Source of the DNA: Dermatemys mawii
Lineage: Eukaryota > Chordata > Testudines > Dermatemydidae
DNA length: 64,000 bases
Assembly: GCA_007922305.1 (NCBI GenBank)
Contig: ML677348.1
Location: 15,217,584-15,281,583 of the forward strand
Direction: 5' to 3'
The number at the start of each line of letters is the position of its first letter. The stretch's first letter is position 1. Below the pieces are notes generated by a model. The model had not been told where the DNA came from. It was given only the letters and a program-made list of their open reading frames with translations, and made no database searches. The translations under genes were made by a program, and so were the position numbers. This document shows positions 22,021 to 37,000 of the stretch, piece by piece.

Positions 22021-25000
22021 GTAAGTGAGCGAGCGAAGCCGCTTCTTGTCCCGGCCTGGTGTTCGCCCCTCCCCCTCCCCCTCCCGGGAGCCGAGCTGCG
22101 CCGCTCTCCGCCGTGCGGACCAGGCGGGCTCTGAGCCGGGCTCGACCCTGCTCCCGGGGGGGATCGGTGCAGCCGCCGGGACCGGCGCCATCAGTCGCCT
22201 CAGCGGGGCTCTTCGCGGAAGCTGCGGGCCCGGGGCGCTCTCAGCCCCTGGTATTGGCCGCGCGAGGAGCCGGGAACGCGTCACGAGTCTGCCTAGAAGT
22301 TGTTCTGGGCCCAGGCCGTTGCCGAGCCCTCAGGCCCGGCGCTGGCCGCGGGGGCCGGGCTCTGGGAGGGTTTAGCCGTCGGCCGGACCGATCCGCTGCT
22401 TGCTTGTAACGTGCCGGGCCCGGAGCTCTCCCCGCTCTTCCCGAGTCTGGGAACCGCCCCCCGGCCGCTGTCAGGAGCGGCTCCCCCGGTATCTGCAGCG
22501 CCTGCTCTCAACAGCCCGCCTTGGGAGTGGGGGCTTGAGTGCAACACACCGTCTGGGAAACCCTCCTCTCGCCCCTTCCCTTCCCCGGGCAGAGCTGATC
22601 CATCTTGTCACTGGTGAGTGTGGAAATTAGGGTGACCAGACAGCAAGTGTGAAAAATCGGGATGGGGTGGGGAGTAATAGGAGCCTATATAAGAAAAAGA
22701 CCCCAAAATCGGGACTGTCCCTATAAACTTGGGACATCTGGTCACCCTAGTGGAACTCGAGAGGCTAATGGCAGGTGTCCTGTATGCACTTGGCACGTGT
22801 TTAATCTTATGCTTGTGAGTAATTTCAGTGAGTTTGCTGGGGCTCCCCACATACATAGTATGATGCTTGTGCAGAATTGTAATTTGTGGTCTTTACTCTT
22901 TTTCTGTAAGAAAACCAGTAGTCTGTTTCCCCCTTCTCTTAAACTGAGTTGCTTTTTGTTGTATTTATTTCTTGTGTACTTTTCTTTCCATCCAAATGTA
23001 TCTATATTCCAAAACTAAAAGCTTAGTTCAGAGACAATTAAAGCTGTTAAGGTTTTGGGTAAGTAATAGGAACATGCCCTTAACAGTCAGGCAGTGTCAA
23101 GATAAGGGGAGAGACCAACCCCTACCTCTCTACGTTCCTTTCAGATTATCCACTTTCAATGCAACATTGCAGTCTACTAGAGAAAAGTTTCTTCTGCTTC
23201 AAGGACTTACAGAAATACACGATTCTTCCCATGTTTATCAGCCTTGTGTCATGACTCATACCATTACTGCTATCCCATACTTTTGCCAAAAAGCATTTAA
23301 TTCCCAGTAATATTGACCTTGGATACGTGAAATATTTTGGGGTGGAATTTAGATGGCAGGTTAAGGTGTATGTTTTTTAAGTGAGAGTTAAACTTAACCA
23401 GCTAAGGTATTTGGAAACGTGGATCTCTGTCTGTCTAAGCCAGAGGAAAAATCTTGATGGAAGCAACTATAATCTCTTCCTAATCAAAACAAGGCCCAGG
23501 TGTTAGATGTGCTGGAATGGAGGGATCCATCAGGAGACAAGTAGAGGAAAGTGGATGTTAAGTGTAAGGACTGGTTGGACAAGAAGTCTGTTCCCAGGCA
23601 TTTGGGGGACAGTTTTTTCTGCATTGACCAAACTATCTTTTGCTTCTCCCATGTCTCACAATCAATTAAATGGGGCATAGTAGATTGGCTCAGAAAATGC
23701 TATGAGGAATAGCCCTTAAATCCATGCTAGCTGGGAATATCTCAAGGAACATCGACAGGGATTAACATTACCCTTATGCTTATAAATTATCAGAACTATG
23801 TCGGGTTTATGTTGTCTTGGAAAACAGTTCTCACGCATAGTTATTAACATGACTTTTCTCCAGAAATATTCGTTTGAACAAAATCTTTGGCACAATGCCT
23901 TCTTAGGTTAACTTCTGTCTTGGAAATGTCATTTTAATGTCCGTGCTGCAAACAGCGTCATAACAATTTGTAGCTGTGGAACATTCTGTCTTAGTTTCTG
24001 TGTTCACTGTCTTAGTAACTCAACTGATTTGAAAAATTGTGTTATCAGAAGAACTATGCAGAAAACAGCCTGCAGCATTAAATTCTATGTTAAAAATGCT
24101 GTTGTCCTACTACATACATTGGTGTATTTGTAACTTATGTGAAGAGAAGGATTATTTATTTATCCTCCAAATAAATATAGGTAGATGTAGGATAAATATA
24201 AAATTAAAGAATTCAAGTTATCTTAAATTTGGTTACAGAAATATATTTGTGTTGTAAAGAAAGGCCCTGAGAAGCAAAGTAGAGGAAGGCCTTGAAAATA
24301 AGAAGTGATAAGGTCAGAAGGAATAAAGTAGGGAGGATGTCTGCTTCAAAGAATAACTAATAGGCTAAGGAGACGTTTCTAAAAAGAAGACCTCTGACCA
24401 ATAGGGGTGACTACAGATGTCTTTAAATCAAATAATGATAATCTGTCTTAAAATGAGCCAACATGGCCTTTCACTAACCCACACACCAGTGTTATAGCCT
24501 ACGTGAACCCAAGTGCAATGTGAAAACTGTTGGACAGAAAGAAGGATGGGAGGAAAGCCCTTGGGAAGACAGGAGGTTATAAATGTCATCTAAATTAAGA
24601 CTGGAAATAAGGTGAACTTTCTCAGATTTTACTTCAGCTGAAACCAGTAATTGGCAATGACATCCCTTTGTTAAAGGAGATAAAAAGTAAGTGTTTAAAG
24701 GCTTCATTGCTCATACCTGCCTGACCACGTTACAACCAACCAATATGGGTCTAAGCACTGGGTTTAGCTCATTTGTAAGTATATTAATCAAATGCTTATA
24801 AATGTTTTGTTACTGTTTGGATGTACTAAATTGCTTAGTATTTAGGCTTTTTAGGCATGTTTAGAGCAACTACATATTGGCCTTTGGATTTAATAAGGAA
24901 TTTATGATTAAATTGGTTTCTGATTTCTCATTAATAATTTCAGATATTATTAATACCAACAGTAGAATAACATGTGAATCAAAAATCAGATTTCAATATG

Positions 25001-28000
25001 TTATACATGTTTTACAGTAGGACTCAGAGAACTTAGACTGTAAGCTCTTCGACTGTAAGCTCTTCAGGTACCAAATAATAGTAAAAAGGTGACACCCCAC
25101 TAAAAATTTTAAGAAGTGGTAATTTTTGAAGCAGCCACTTCCTATGACTGCTTCAAACCAATTAATCCTCAAACTACCCTGAACAATTCAAATACTATGT
25201 CAATTTTAATTGGCAACATTTCTTAAATATTAACGCTCCTATCTCAATCAAATCTCTGATACAGCCATAACTATGATATTGCTGCCAACTCCATCATAAT
25301 ATTAGCTTTTACAGATTCTCAGTTTTGAAGCTAAGGTTTTCTTTATGTATACAGTTACATAAGCTGCAGTAAAGGATGGGTTTTGCTGTGGGATGATGGA
25401 GTAAAGTATCCCTCTCTCTTCCATTTTCCAAACTTCACTCTTTCTAACCTTTTTTCAAAGGCAACCATCCCTCCGGAACCTATGCGTTCTGATGTCAAAA
25501 TGATGAGAGAGAACACTGTAGAGGGCTCTAATCTTTCTGAAATTAGCCCTCACTTGGCTAATGTGCTGTCTATGCTGCATTGTCAGCCAAGGCACAAAAA
25601 TAGAGCTTGATTATGAAACTCAGATGCCCACTGAGTAACACTTGCTTTACTGCTAGACTTTAGTTAACCATTTACTTTGTAAAACAGATTATGCATATGA
25701 ATTTTAAATTTTGTGTTTATTTTAGAACTGTGGAACCTTTGGAATATTACAGGCGATTTTTGGTGAGTAAAACATCATATATGCATAAGTTAAATAGACT
25801 TAATATATTTTTCTCATACAGCTACTGTACTTCTGTTGCTATTCTCTTTAAATTCTACATAAACTCCAATGGGGTTTTGTTTTTTCTTAAAACCCTTTTG
25901 TAGAAAAAAATCTTTCAGACTCTTCAGGACAAGGACTTTTTCTATTCTATGGCTGTGATCCTGTGAGTGCTTATGTACATGTGACTAGTTTCATTGGCCT
26001 CGAAGGGACTGCTAAGTGCATAAAGTTAGATGTGCTTAAGTGTATAAGGATGGAGGCCTTGGTTTGTACAGTGCCTTGCACAATGGGTGGTGGCTTTTAG
26101 ATACTACCAAAATACAAATAATAAATATCACTGACAGTGTCCTCGAAAAAGACAAATTCCAAGTCTACATTAATAATAGAAGATAAGATGATAAGTAACA
26201 GCATGGATTTGTCAAGAACTAATTGTGTCAAACCAACCTAATAGCTTTCTTTAACAGGGTAACAAGCCTTGTGGGAAGCAATAGATGTGGTATATCTTGG
26301 CTTTTGTTGCTGTCTTGTATGACAGTCTCATAAACAAACCAGGGAAATACAACCTAAATGGAGCTACTATAAGGTGGGTGCATAACTGGTTAGAAAACTG
26401 TTCCCAGAGTTTAGTTATCAGGGATCGGTTCTTGGTCCAGTTCTGTTCAATATTTTCATTAATGAGATAGATATTGGCGCAGAGAGTAGTCTTATAAAGT
26501 TTGTGGACAATACCAAGCTGGGAGAGGTTGCAAGTATTTTGGAGGAAAGGATTGAAATTCCAAATGATCTGCTAAAAACCACTCCTGCTAAATGCCATAC
26601 AATTGCTGTCTTGGAAAGACAATGGGAGCCTCAATGACCGTGACATTAACACTCAATGCCTGAGAAGCCATACAGTTGGGGTTGTGAAACAAAGGATGAA
26701 CAGATCTGAGCAAAACAGGTCTTAAGGTTGCCACTGTGAACACAGGACACATGAAGAGAGAGAATGGAGGTGGACATCAGTATTAAGGCATGGCAAAGCC
26801 ATTGCTTCAACCAGTATGTAGCCTGTCTTAAGCTTGGGTTTCTCATGCTAACCTCAAGACTCCAGATACTGTATTCCAGGTTACCAATAAATGTTACCTT
26901 GGTTTTGGAAAGGGTGCCTTGTTTCACTGCAGTTACTCACTGTTTTGCATTGCTCCCTAAGAAGAAAAAAGCCTCTCTCAAGTCTGTTCTTGGTTGGATT
27001 TGCTATGGAGAGCCTGGTAAGGAACTGGATGCTAGAGCCTGAAATGTCAGCGTAGAAGGTGTTGAGGTTATGTGGCTTCCTCTTGTGGAAAGTTATGTAC
27101 CCCACAATAAAGGGATTAGTGCTAGGAAGCTGTTTGAAGGCCTGTGCATAGCATAGACATTGTAAATCTGTGACAGATCTTCACTGATTATCCACAGCAA
27201 GGGAAAGTCTAGATTTAAGTAGATGGTGATCCAATTTGTGTGTTCAATTTATGTTGCGATACATCTGAATAACTATGTGATTGGCTTTTCTGAACTTGGG
27301 CCCCATTTAGACTTCTAAAATATTTCCATTTTAAAAGATCATTCGTGGAAAAAAGGATTAGTTACAACAATTAAACAGTGCAAACATTTGAAAAATTTCA
27401 TTCAAGGTTATCAATGAATATTTCTTTGCAAGTTGGCTGAAAAATTAGTTGGCCTTTTGGTGATGTCACACCTCTGACTCAGTTTCTTATAGTGCCACAA
27501 AATTCAGATTGCCACTATGTTCATAGTAATCTACTGATTGCTTTGTCACTGTACCACTAATATGAGGTATTGCTTTTGTTGCTGGATGTCCTAAATAGCT
27601 ATAGGAAAGGCATATAGTACTTAGGCTTGAGATGCTTTTTCCTACTGGACTATACAGTTTTTAAAGTAGCTCAGTTTTGGACCTATAACCCAGATTACTC
27701 TAAATTAGACCAAAAAGCTCACCAGCAACACATCTTTGAGTTTATCCTAGTGGTCTTGTCATTGCAAATTGCCATTTGAATATAAACAAAAACTTTATCA
27801 TTATATACTCATGATTGTGTAACACCATGAAAATGTCATTTAACTTGAATTGTGTAATGTTTATGTTTAGAAAGAGAACTGCCGACCTGATGGAAGGGAG
27901 CTAGGTGAATTCAGAACAACCACTGTCAACATAGGTAAGTATTTAATGTCGGGAAATGTGGGTGACTGAATCGAATGGAGTCAGTTTTTGTACCTGGAGT

Positions 28001-31000
28001 CTTTAATGAATGGCTGATCTACTTCCACAGGGCTTGATTTCAGAACAGCCAGGGCTGACATTCTGTATTGTACCTCAAAGCTGCACGGTACAGATTCTGC
28101 AGCCCAGGGATAGTTTTAAGCCATTGTTGCACCCTCTTACTCCGGGGCTACTCAATGAACACCCCTGTTGCTTCACCAAAGCACAGTTTAAACAGCCGTG
28201 GGTGGCTGTCTAAATTAAGATAGCTTCCCTATCTGCCTCTGGGCCACAGCATTTCTCTGAATCACTGTGGTCCCATTCCCAATTTGCTGCTCCTGCCTCC
28301 AGCATTGCTTCTAGGACACCCCTATATCAGGACTTGTATGGATGTGTCAGAAGGTGCCTTCTGGATTTCACAGTTTCTACATTGGTGGAATTCTTCCCGA
28401 CCAGATCTAGGGCATTTAGGCCATTTTACCTGGCATAAGGGTAAATTTTCATCTAATAAAGTTTTGCTAATTCAGAAAAAATGAATCCTTCAGAACTTGC
28501 TAATTAAAATAGAAATATAAAAAAATGCATTAGTGAATTAAAACAATGATTAAATATAATTTCTATATATATAACAATTCAAAATTAAGTTTAGCTAAAA
28601 AAAAAAAAAAGAAAAAGCCCTTACTTTTTGCTGCAAGGTGAACTGAAGCTTTTGCTGGGTAAGTGCTAAAAAATAAATTGGACATTTTTTAATAGGTACT
28701 CTGCCGGATCTTTTTAGCACATTCAAGGTATAGCAGTTTCTCAGTAAGAATATGGTAAGGCAGGGAATGGAAATCAAATCAGCAGTGATAAACTAACAGA
28801 TTGTGCAACCCCTTACTTAGACAGATGTCCTTCCTCTTAAGAGTAGCCCCAATAACTTCACTAGCAGACTGCTAAAAGACCTTCGTTTTGCCTCACAAAA
28901 CTGGAAGGGAATTTAGGTGATAGGGAACTGGACCAGAAGAGAAGTACAAGGTAACCTTTTCTGTAAAACAGGCAAGATGGGGGAAAATGCTGGTATGTGC
29001 ATTTTAATTTATAATATAAATTCAGCAGTCTGTGAAGATATTGTTTCTCACAGAATCAAGTAGAAAGGAAGCATTAAAAAAAAGTCTTCATATTAGATTA
29101 AAAAGTTCTGGATAATCCAGTACTTTGAATCTCTGGTAGGGGCATATTCCACTCACCCCTGGAATTCCCAAACATTTAAAACACACCATATACCATGTTG
29201 TTCAGTCTGAGTGGTATGGAAGCTAAAATTGGTAACTCAGTGTAAAGAGCTTTCTGAGGTAGCAGACTGAGATTTTTATTAAACTCTTTCTCTTTTCAGG
29301 TTCAATTACGACTGCAGATGGCTCTGCCCTGGTGAAGTTGGGAAATACTACTGTAATTTGTGGCATTAAAGCAGTACGTTTACTTTTTCTGAGACTGAGA
29401 AATAATCATTAAGACTACGTTTTAGTCAAAAGCCATGAACCAAGTCACAGGCAGTAAACAGCGTGGCCTGGAACCCTTGCTGGTGCTTGAGCAGGGGTGA
29501 GGAGGTGGGGCGGGGGCGCAGGAGAGGAGGTTGGTGGGGCTGGCAGGCTCCCTACCCGGCTCTGTGGGTCCTGTTGTCGGTAGCTACTAGTGTGGTGCTC
29601 TGCTCTTGTTCTCTGATGATATCAGTCAGCTGCGTGCGTGTTCCCTCTGTGTGCTGCCCCAGCTCTGCGCAGATAGCTGACACAGCAGACCCAAGAGAAC
29701 CCCCAATGACCACAGACTCTAGTAAGGTACAAAGGCACCTGGGCCAGGTTTATTACCAAACGAAGCACAGTGATAGTTTCCCGTAGAGTCTTAGACTCTA
29801 CAGGACATACTACGAATTTGTGCCCCCTGACAATGGACTCAGCTCAGTCAGCAGCAGGATCGCCACCGCCCCCTAGGCTGGACAAAGACACTGCCCCAGG
29901 GCTGTTATTCTTATACACAGGTACAAACAAGTTACACATCACTCCTGACGTATTGAGGTGCATCCCCTTTACGTAGGAAGGTACATCCCCTCTACATGGT
30001 AAGGTGCCGCCTCTCACCTTGTACAAGTTGGTTCGAGCAAAACAACTCTATCCATCATATTACCCTTTTGCCCCTGTCTTTAGGATGGGTCAGCGTGTTC
30101 CTTGTTATCTGTATGGAATGTACCAGTGTTCTGGTACCTCATAGGTTTGTGTACTTTTGCAACATCAGCCCTTTCCTTGCCAGCTTCTGTGAGCAGGGCC
30201 TGCCTCTAGCTCACAGCTTAACTTGGCTTTATGTTAGCAAAGTCTTGACCATTACTTTAGCTCAGGCCTTAGGCCTCATATCAGGCCTCTGATACAAGGG
30301 TTTATGTTTCAGGGCCTCATCCTACTACAGGTCACTGAAAGTGGCAACATCCCTCAGCTGCTAGGCAGAGTTGTAGCTAGACAGCTCTGCATGCTGCCTC
30401 TACCCCAAGTGCCAGCTCTGCAGCACTCATTGACTGGGAACCACGGCCAATGGGAGCTGCGGGGGGCAGTGCCTGCAGGCGGAGGAAGCGTGCAGAGCCC
30501 CCTAGCCGCACCTCCCCTTAGGAGCTGAGGGATGTCACTGCTTCTAGGGAATGCTCCTGAGGTAAATGCTGCCCAGAACCCTCACCCCTTTCCGTGTCCC
30601 TGCTCCCAACCCTGAGCCTGCCCTTGCCCCCCAAAACTCCTGCTGCCCTTGGGGGCGAGGGCATGGGGACCAGGCGAGTGGCTGCTGCCAAAGTCACGGA
30701 ATTTGTGACTTCCATGACCTCCATGACAAACTTTGTAGCCTTAATAATAGTTAATGTAACTTTGTTGGTAAAGCCCCTACTTATTAAGTTGAAATAGATA
30801 CGCCTGTCAAATACACATACATTTTTTCACAGGAGTTATTTTGAGGATTGAAAATTACAGGTAGATCTGGACAAAAGAATTAGAGAGAGTGTGTGTGCAC
30901 GCGCATTGTTGTTTGTTTAAAGAGTTGTTTGGCTTTTCTTAAAACAAAGACCTTATTTTTGTGTACTAAATATTTAGTTTTTGTGATGATTAGTGAGCAT

Positions 31001-34000
31001 TGATAACGAAACAACTCCTCTTCTTTCAGGGGATATGTTAATAAACATAGCTGCGGAAAATCCAGTTATAATGGTTTTTAACATAAAACAACAAGCAATT
31101 CATTGAAGAAATGATAAGTAGAGGAGCTAGAAAATCCAGCTTGGTTTATAAAAGCATTTTGGCCAGACAAACCTTTGAACCGTTGTGGAAATAGGATTTG
31201 TAAATTATATTTATATTTAACATCTTTTAAAAAGTCTTTTCAAACCAGTTTGTAGATACAAGCTTTTCTTCCCCCTGAGTTTTGTTGTTGTTTTTGCTTT
31301 TACAGGAGTTTGCAGAACCCCCAGCAGAGTCCACTAATAAGGGATATATTGGTAAGTCTTAGAGCTGTGTCAGTTTTCTGCCTTTTTAGGAAAACAACAG
31401 CATTAGTTATTTCACTGGAATGATTTTAGTGATTGGGAAGAATCCGGTGCACTTGACATTTAAAACAAACGAATCACATTAAATAATTGCATTACAATGC
31501 ACAAAACCACTTTGGGCAGATGACACGTGGGAACTGGCCATTTTAGAGGTAGGTGACAGGCTAGCTAAGGAGCACTAGTTATGGGACTGAGGGTTTCTAG
31601 CAGCAGCACAAGGCAGAGGCATCAAGTGGGATTTGCTCTGCCTCCCGCATGCTGGAAACCTCCTCAGTCTTTTGGTATGAGTTCCTCCTGGAAACTGCCA
31701 TTTCACTGCCAATTCCAACCCTGACTGTCAGTATACCAGGGAACCACGTGAGGAGCGAGATACCTGAGGAGACAGGTAGGTGAGCTGATGTTCCGAGTAG
31801 GGCCGGCATGAGAAGGGAATGTGCCACAGAACTCTTGCTGAGAGTGAGATGGTTGTGGCAGTGGAATGTGAGGTGTGATAGCTCAGGAGGGGCTGCAATA
31901 AATTGTGTGTTCCCTTGTGTCTTGATAAGGCCCAAGAAAAGAATAGAGTTGACTTCAAAAATGGTGTGAGGGGGGAGTACAAAAATGAGACTTCTGCTGA
32001 AATTGAGTCTAACTAATTAGGGATAGTATTGATGTAGGCCCTGATCCTGGAAGGGATTTTTGCAGGCGGACCCTTATTTCCCTATGGCGTTCCAGTGAAA
32101 TAAATGAGGTCCACTTATGAGCATCCCTTTGTGAGACTGAGGAGTTACATTATAAAAAAGTGATATAGTATCTCTCCAAGATGTGATGTCTTTGGAGAAT
32201 TTCATGTATTGTGTTCTCAGTTTTCTGTGATAGTTCTCAAATATTTTTTGCTTTTTTCATGTCCAAAATGGCAAATTTGGGCAGTTAATAAAAGGAATGC
32301 ATCACACCAGGAAAATCAAACTCCTGGAATGAAAAGATGAGTTGTTTATCCAATTATGGATATTAAGAAATAATTTGTGGTTCATGATTTACATAGCAGG
32401 TAAAATGCTTTAATTTATTGTAGCTAGGAGTATATCTTTATTTCGTTCTGTACATGTACGTGCTATTTTATGAAACACTGACTAATAAATGATCTGTACC
32501 CTGAATCATATATCACTTTGTGTAATTTTGGAAGAAAAATCATACAGACAAGTGTTCTTCTATTTTTTTTAATGTCCAGGTGTGGAATGAATTTTATGTG
32601 CACCAATATGTAGGTGATGTGTGCCACATCACCTTCATATTGATGCACATAACAAAATTCATGTGGTGGGTGTGGGACTGAGAGGTTCGGAGTGTGGGCG
32701 GGAGCTCAGGGCTGGTCTAGAAGGTTGGGGTAGGAGGGATGAGGGGGGGCGGGGATGAGGGTTTTGGGGTGCAGGCAGTCCGGGGCTCAGGGCGCAGGCT
32801 GTCCTGGGCCTGCAATGGGAGAGAGAAGTACCCCCAGCCTTCTCTCGCCACAGCAGCTCAGGGCCGGGGAGAGGCGCCTCTCCTTCGCTGCATCAGCTCT
32901 GGCTGGGCCAAGGGAGGGGTTCCTCTCCCATGGCTGGGGCAAGTTCAGGGCAGGTCTGTGTTGGGGCTGGAGGAGGGGCACCTCTCCCCCAGCTGCAGTA
33001 AGTCCATGCTGAGAGAGAGGCATCTCCTCCTGCTGCAGCCCTCAGCGAGGCTTAATAGGCAGCTGCATGACTATGCAGCTTAGAGGGAACTTAGGTGCAG
33101 ACTTGATTAATGTTAACAATTCATGGTCTTTGACTTTCATTTGAAATACATGGTACTAATTAAGAACATAAAACTGCTGTATGCATTTTTATTATTAGAA
33201 CAGACTGTATTTTTTCTTTGTTTAGTTCATAACTAAATATTTTTGATTTCTAGTTCCTAATGTGGATCTACCACCCCTCTGTTCATCAAGATTTCGCTCC
33301 GGACCTCCTGGGGAAGAGGCTCAAGCAACTAGCCAGTTCATTGCAGATGTGATTGAAAAGTGAGAACCACTGTAATACAGTTCAATTATGAACACACTTA
33401 TGGGGAAGAATTTTATTAATTTTCTGTGTCATTTTGTTTTAGTTCAGAAGTAATAATGAAAGAAGATCTGTGCATTGCAAATGGCAAGGTAAGAAAAGGT
33501 TTGGTGTTAATGGCAGTATTTCAGAGTGAAGGGGGACAATCATTTGTTAGCAGGTTTCAAGAAAACCCTTCGGCTGTTGGGCTAGAATTCCTGTTTTTTG
33601 TTAATTTTGGTACCTGCACACTCTTTGGGTTACATCCAAAGTATAAGGCTTACGTGATCTGATTATTGAAATCAATATTGATGGGTGTGTCAATTATATT
33701 TTTGAAAACATTATGCTGCTTAAGCAACTCTAAGTACATTTTTGCTTTATAGTGTTTGATTCAAGAACTGATTGCAATTGCATGTCTTTAAACCCAAAAG
33801 CTTAGTAAGATTCAAAGAAGGAACAGGCGATGATATGGATAACTCGAACGTCCAGAAATAAAATGCAGAAAGCAAGTTCTGGGAAGGTTTAAACCAGTCC
33901 CTAAATATTAGTGATTAGGATGAGATTGTGACAAGGGGCAGATTATCCCACATTTGTGCAGACACATTTGTGTTCCTTCTTTGAAGCATCTGATGCTGAG

Positions 34001-37000
34001 TCCTTTCAGAGATGGGATACTGAAGCTGGTCCGATCCAGTATGGCAATCCCTGTTTGTCATCAGAGTTCATATAAAACTACTTTGTCTTCCCTGCTTTTG
34101 TACTAGGAATTGATTGTCTTTTTGAAGCACTGCATCTTGCATTTATTCAAAAGTATTAGGCCTGTCACAAGGGCATGGCATGGTGAGTGGGCTGCCCCAG
34201 TTGACTCAATGGAAGGTTGGTACACTCCATCACATGGTCACCGGGATTGCGGTTGGAGGATGTGGTCGGAAACGGTTGTGGTTGGAGGATTCAAGACTCC
34301 TGGCGGGGCTGAGCAACCAAGCAGTCCGTAGACACTGGGATGGAGCAGAACAAACTCACAATAGCAGTGGAAGGCTTGGACCCTCTGGGAGGGCCGAGTA
34401 AACGCTCAATCTGAAGTCTCTTATCCTACTGGCTGGGGCAAATGATAATAGTTGGGGCTCTGACTCTGGGCAGGGTAGAGTAAACAATCAGTTTATATTG
34501 GGAATCCCTGGTAGCCATGCCTAATGGCAAGTGCAAGGTGGGAGGGAGTAGTAGGGGAATCCAGGCCCACCCTACTCCCATCAGGTTCCAGCCTATGAAG
34601 CCATAAATTCCCTACTGAGAGTTCAAGCACTGGCTTGTAATGCATTCCCTCAGTCACTTCTTACCATAAGGCCCATCTTGGGCATTTCCTCAGTTGGCAG
34701 CAGCTCAACATTCCCATCAGTCTCCACAATCTGCTGATCTGGGTCCATGGTCCTGACAGCCTGGAGAGTCAAAGGTCTTGGTGCAGTAAACATCCTTCCT
34801 CTTTCTCAGTCAGCCCTGACAGAACTGGGCTGCCTCCTGTTATCTGTCCCTTCCACCTGGAGTATGCATACAAAGGAGAGGAGGAGTGGTCTCCTGAGTC
34901 TCCAGTGATTGATCAGTCCCACTAACCCTCTGTGGTGTTGATACACCCCATCGCATGGCCAAATTTAGCAAAGCAGCAGGGAGGTGTAAAGAATAGCCCT
35001 GTGATGTGCCTGCCATGCTCACTGCACTTCGGAGTTTGTTTTGACTAGGATTTAAAGGTGTGTTGTCAGAAGGTATTAGCGCAAGTTAACTAAAACTCCA
35101 GTGTGGACAAGACAGTGTAGATGTTTAAAATTTGCTAAGCTGATCAAGTTGAACCCTGGCTTTCTGTTTTTCACTGGAAACCTGACAAATTTCCATAAAC
35201 ATTTTTGGGATTTTTTTTTTCATTTTTCAAAAATATTTGTTAAAAATACTTACAATTCTCCAGCCAGTTTTAAGCCTGGGTATCACTTACTTGTCCTAAA
35301 GGGATGACAAGACCTCCTTGTATCCTGAAGTGTGCGTGTGTGTTTTTTCCTTTGACAATAAGGAGGCATTTTGAACAGGGAACAGAAGAGGTCTGTGTTG
35401 CAGCTCTGATCCACCCATCTTCAGTTCAGATTTTTGTACCGAAGTCATCTGTCTGTTATCCTACTTTTTAAACAGAGTTGTCAATGCCTCTTGTCATGTT
35501 TAACTGCTGCTCACCATAGTGTACAGCAAACTTTATTTCAGACTGCGGATCCAGTGCTCATGGAGGACTGACAAGCTGGATTTGGCTTGTGGACTGTTAT
35601 GTTTAGGGTCCTACCAATTTTGTGGCCATGAAAAATACGTCATGGACCATGAAATAAGCACTTCCCTGTGAAATCCAGTGTCCCCTTGTTCCCAGGAGTG
35701 CCTCAGCAAAGGGGACTCCTAGCTTTAGCTGGGCTGGGGAGAGACAAGATTTGTGCATCCTCAGCACTTCTGGGGCGGGAGGGGGGAAAAATGGGGACAA
35801 GTCCCACCTCTAGGTGCCTCCCCTTGCTGCAAGACACTCTGGGACTGGGCAGCAGCCCCAGAGATTCCTGGAGCTCGAGGAGACTTGTGGAATTGGATCC
35901 AATCTTCCCTGTGCTGCTGGAGTGCCCAAGGAAACGGGGGCAGGACAGGACTTGCTTTCCCTACAGGACTGCTCCTGGGTCTCTCCCAGCTGCAGATAGC
36001 TTTGCATCCTCTCATCCCCACTCTGTCCAGCTCTGAAGGCAGCATGGAAGTGAGGGGGGCAATCACATGATACCCCCCAATGGGTTTGTGACCCACAATC
36101 CCCTTTTGGGTCGGGACCCCAATGGTAAAACACTGAAATTTAAATCTGAAATTTCAGATTTAAACATCTGAAACCGTGATATTTACCAATTTTGAAATCC
36201 TTTGGCCATGAAATTGACTACAGTGGACCATGAATTTGGTAGGGCCCTAGTCACATTTAATAGCTCAAGTGTAAAAAGTCCATACTTTTTTCCGACATAC
36301 CAAACATTAATTGAATTTCTCACCCATGGTTTTCTAGTGGAGGCAGAAGTCATTCTCTTTGTTGATAAAATACAATACAGTGGCTGACTAAAGATTGCTG
36401 ATTTCACATAAATAACTCCTTTTAAAAAATTGGAATTTTTTTGAAGTGACCATAAAGCATAATTGTGTGTGGTATTCTTTGCTGCCCAGTCAGTAAAATT
36501 GCTTCCTCAGCTGCCACTTAGCAATATCAATCCTAGTAATCTGGAAATATGAAAATATATTAACTGTTTTTCACTAGCAAAATTAATTTTTTTAAAAATC
36601 CATCATCTTGGAGTAGATAATATGGGAATAGGTGAGGCTTTTGATCAGGAGAGCCGTCTAAATTGCTATGCTTAGTGAATTGGGAACGGGGAGCTAAGAG
36701 GCCATATATTCATATTTGTTATTAAAGGATGAGGATGGTCCTCTAGCTTAATGTGTATTACCATTGGCCTGTAACCTGAATTAGAGCGATAGTGGCAGTT
36801 CAAGGGATATAATCAGATCTCACACATGCAAACTTTGTTTCTTAGCTTGCTTGGGTTCTATACTGTGATTTCATATGCTTGGACTATGATGGAAACATTT
36901 TGGATGCCTGCACATTTGCTTTGTTAGCAGCTTTAAAAAATGGTAAGTGTCTTATAACACACAATTATTAAGCAAATTTAATTAATTGGATAAATGTGTT

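Larger units (their letters stand above)
21480..22620. promoter_or_regulatory. CpG island with bidirectional ALG5/EXOSC8 promoter
   Basis: About 1.1 kb is very G+C rich and dense in CpG, unlike the AT-rich introns on both sides. It contains ALG5 exon 1 on the minus strand and EXOSC8 exon 1 on the plus strand; the 219 bp between start codons (21785-22003) must hold both 5' UTRs and core promoters. No TATA box is visible. Several long open frames here are composition artefacts. Confidence 0.9.
25763..27870 (+). other. EXOSC8 intron 2
   Basis: Contains the L3-like and CR1 fragments. 26600-27870 shows no recognised feature. Confidence 0.5.
29374..31305 (+). other. EXOSC8 intron 4
   Basis: Holds a G-rich stretch (29490-29560), the LTR, the DNA-element fragment, and a hAT-like shred (tcacggaatttgtgacttcc) near 30695 that resembles the 35604-36249 family. 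30800-31305 is plain. Confidence 0.5.
33489..36845 (+). other. EXOSC8 intron 7
   Basis: Contains the uncertain repeat at 34100-35020 and the hAT at 35604-36249. 36260-36845 and 33489-34090 are plain. Confidence 0.5.

Noticed and set aside
21493..22409. Several overlapping frames of 100-160 aa on both strands in the CpG island
   Set aside because: They exist on five frames at once, are Pro/Arg/Gly/Ala-rich and have no motif; G+C-rich sequence lacks stop codons.
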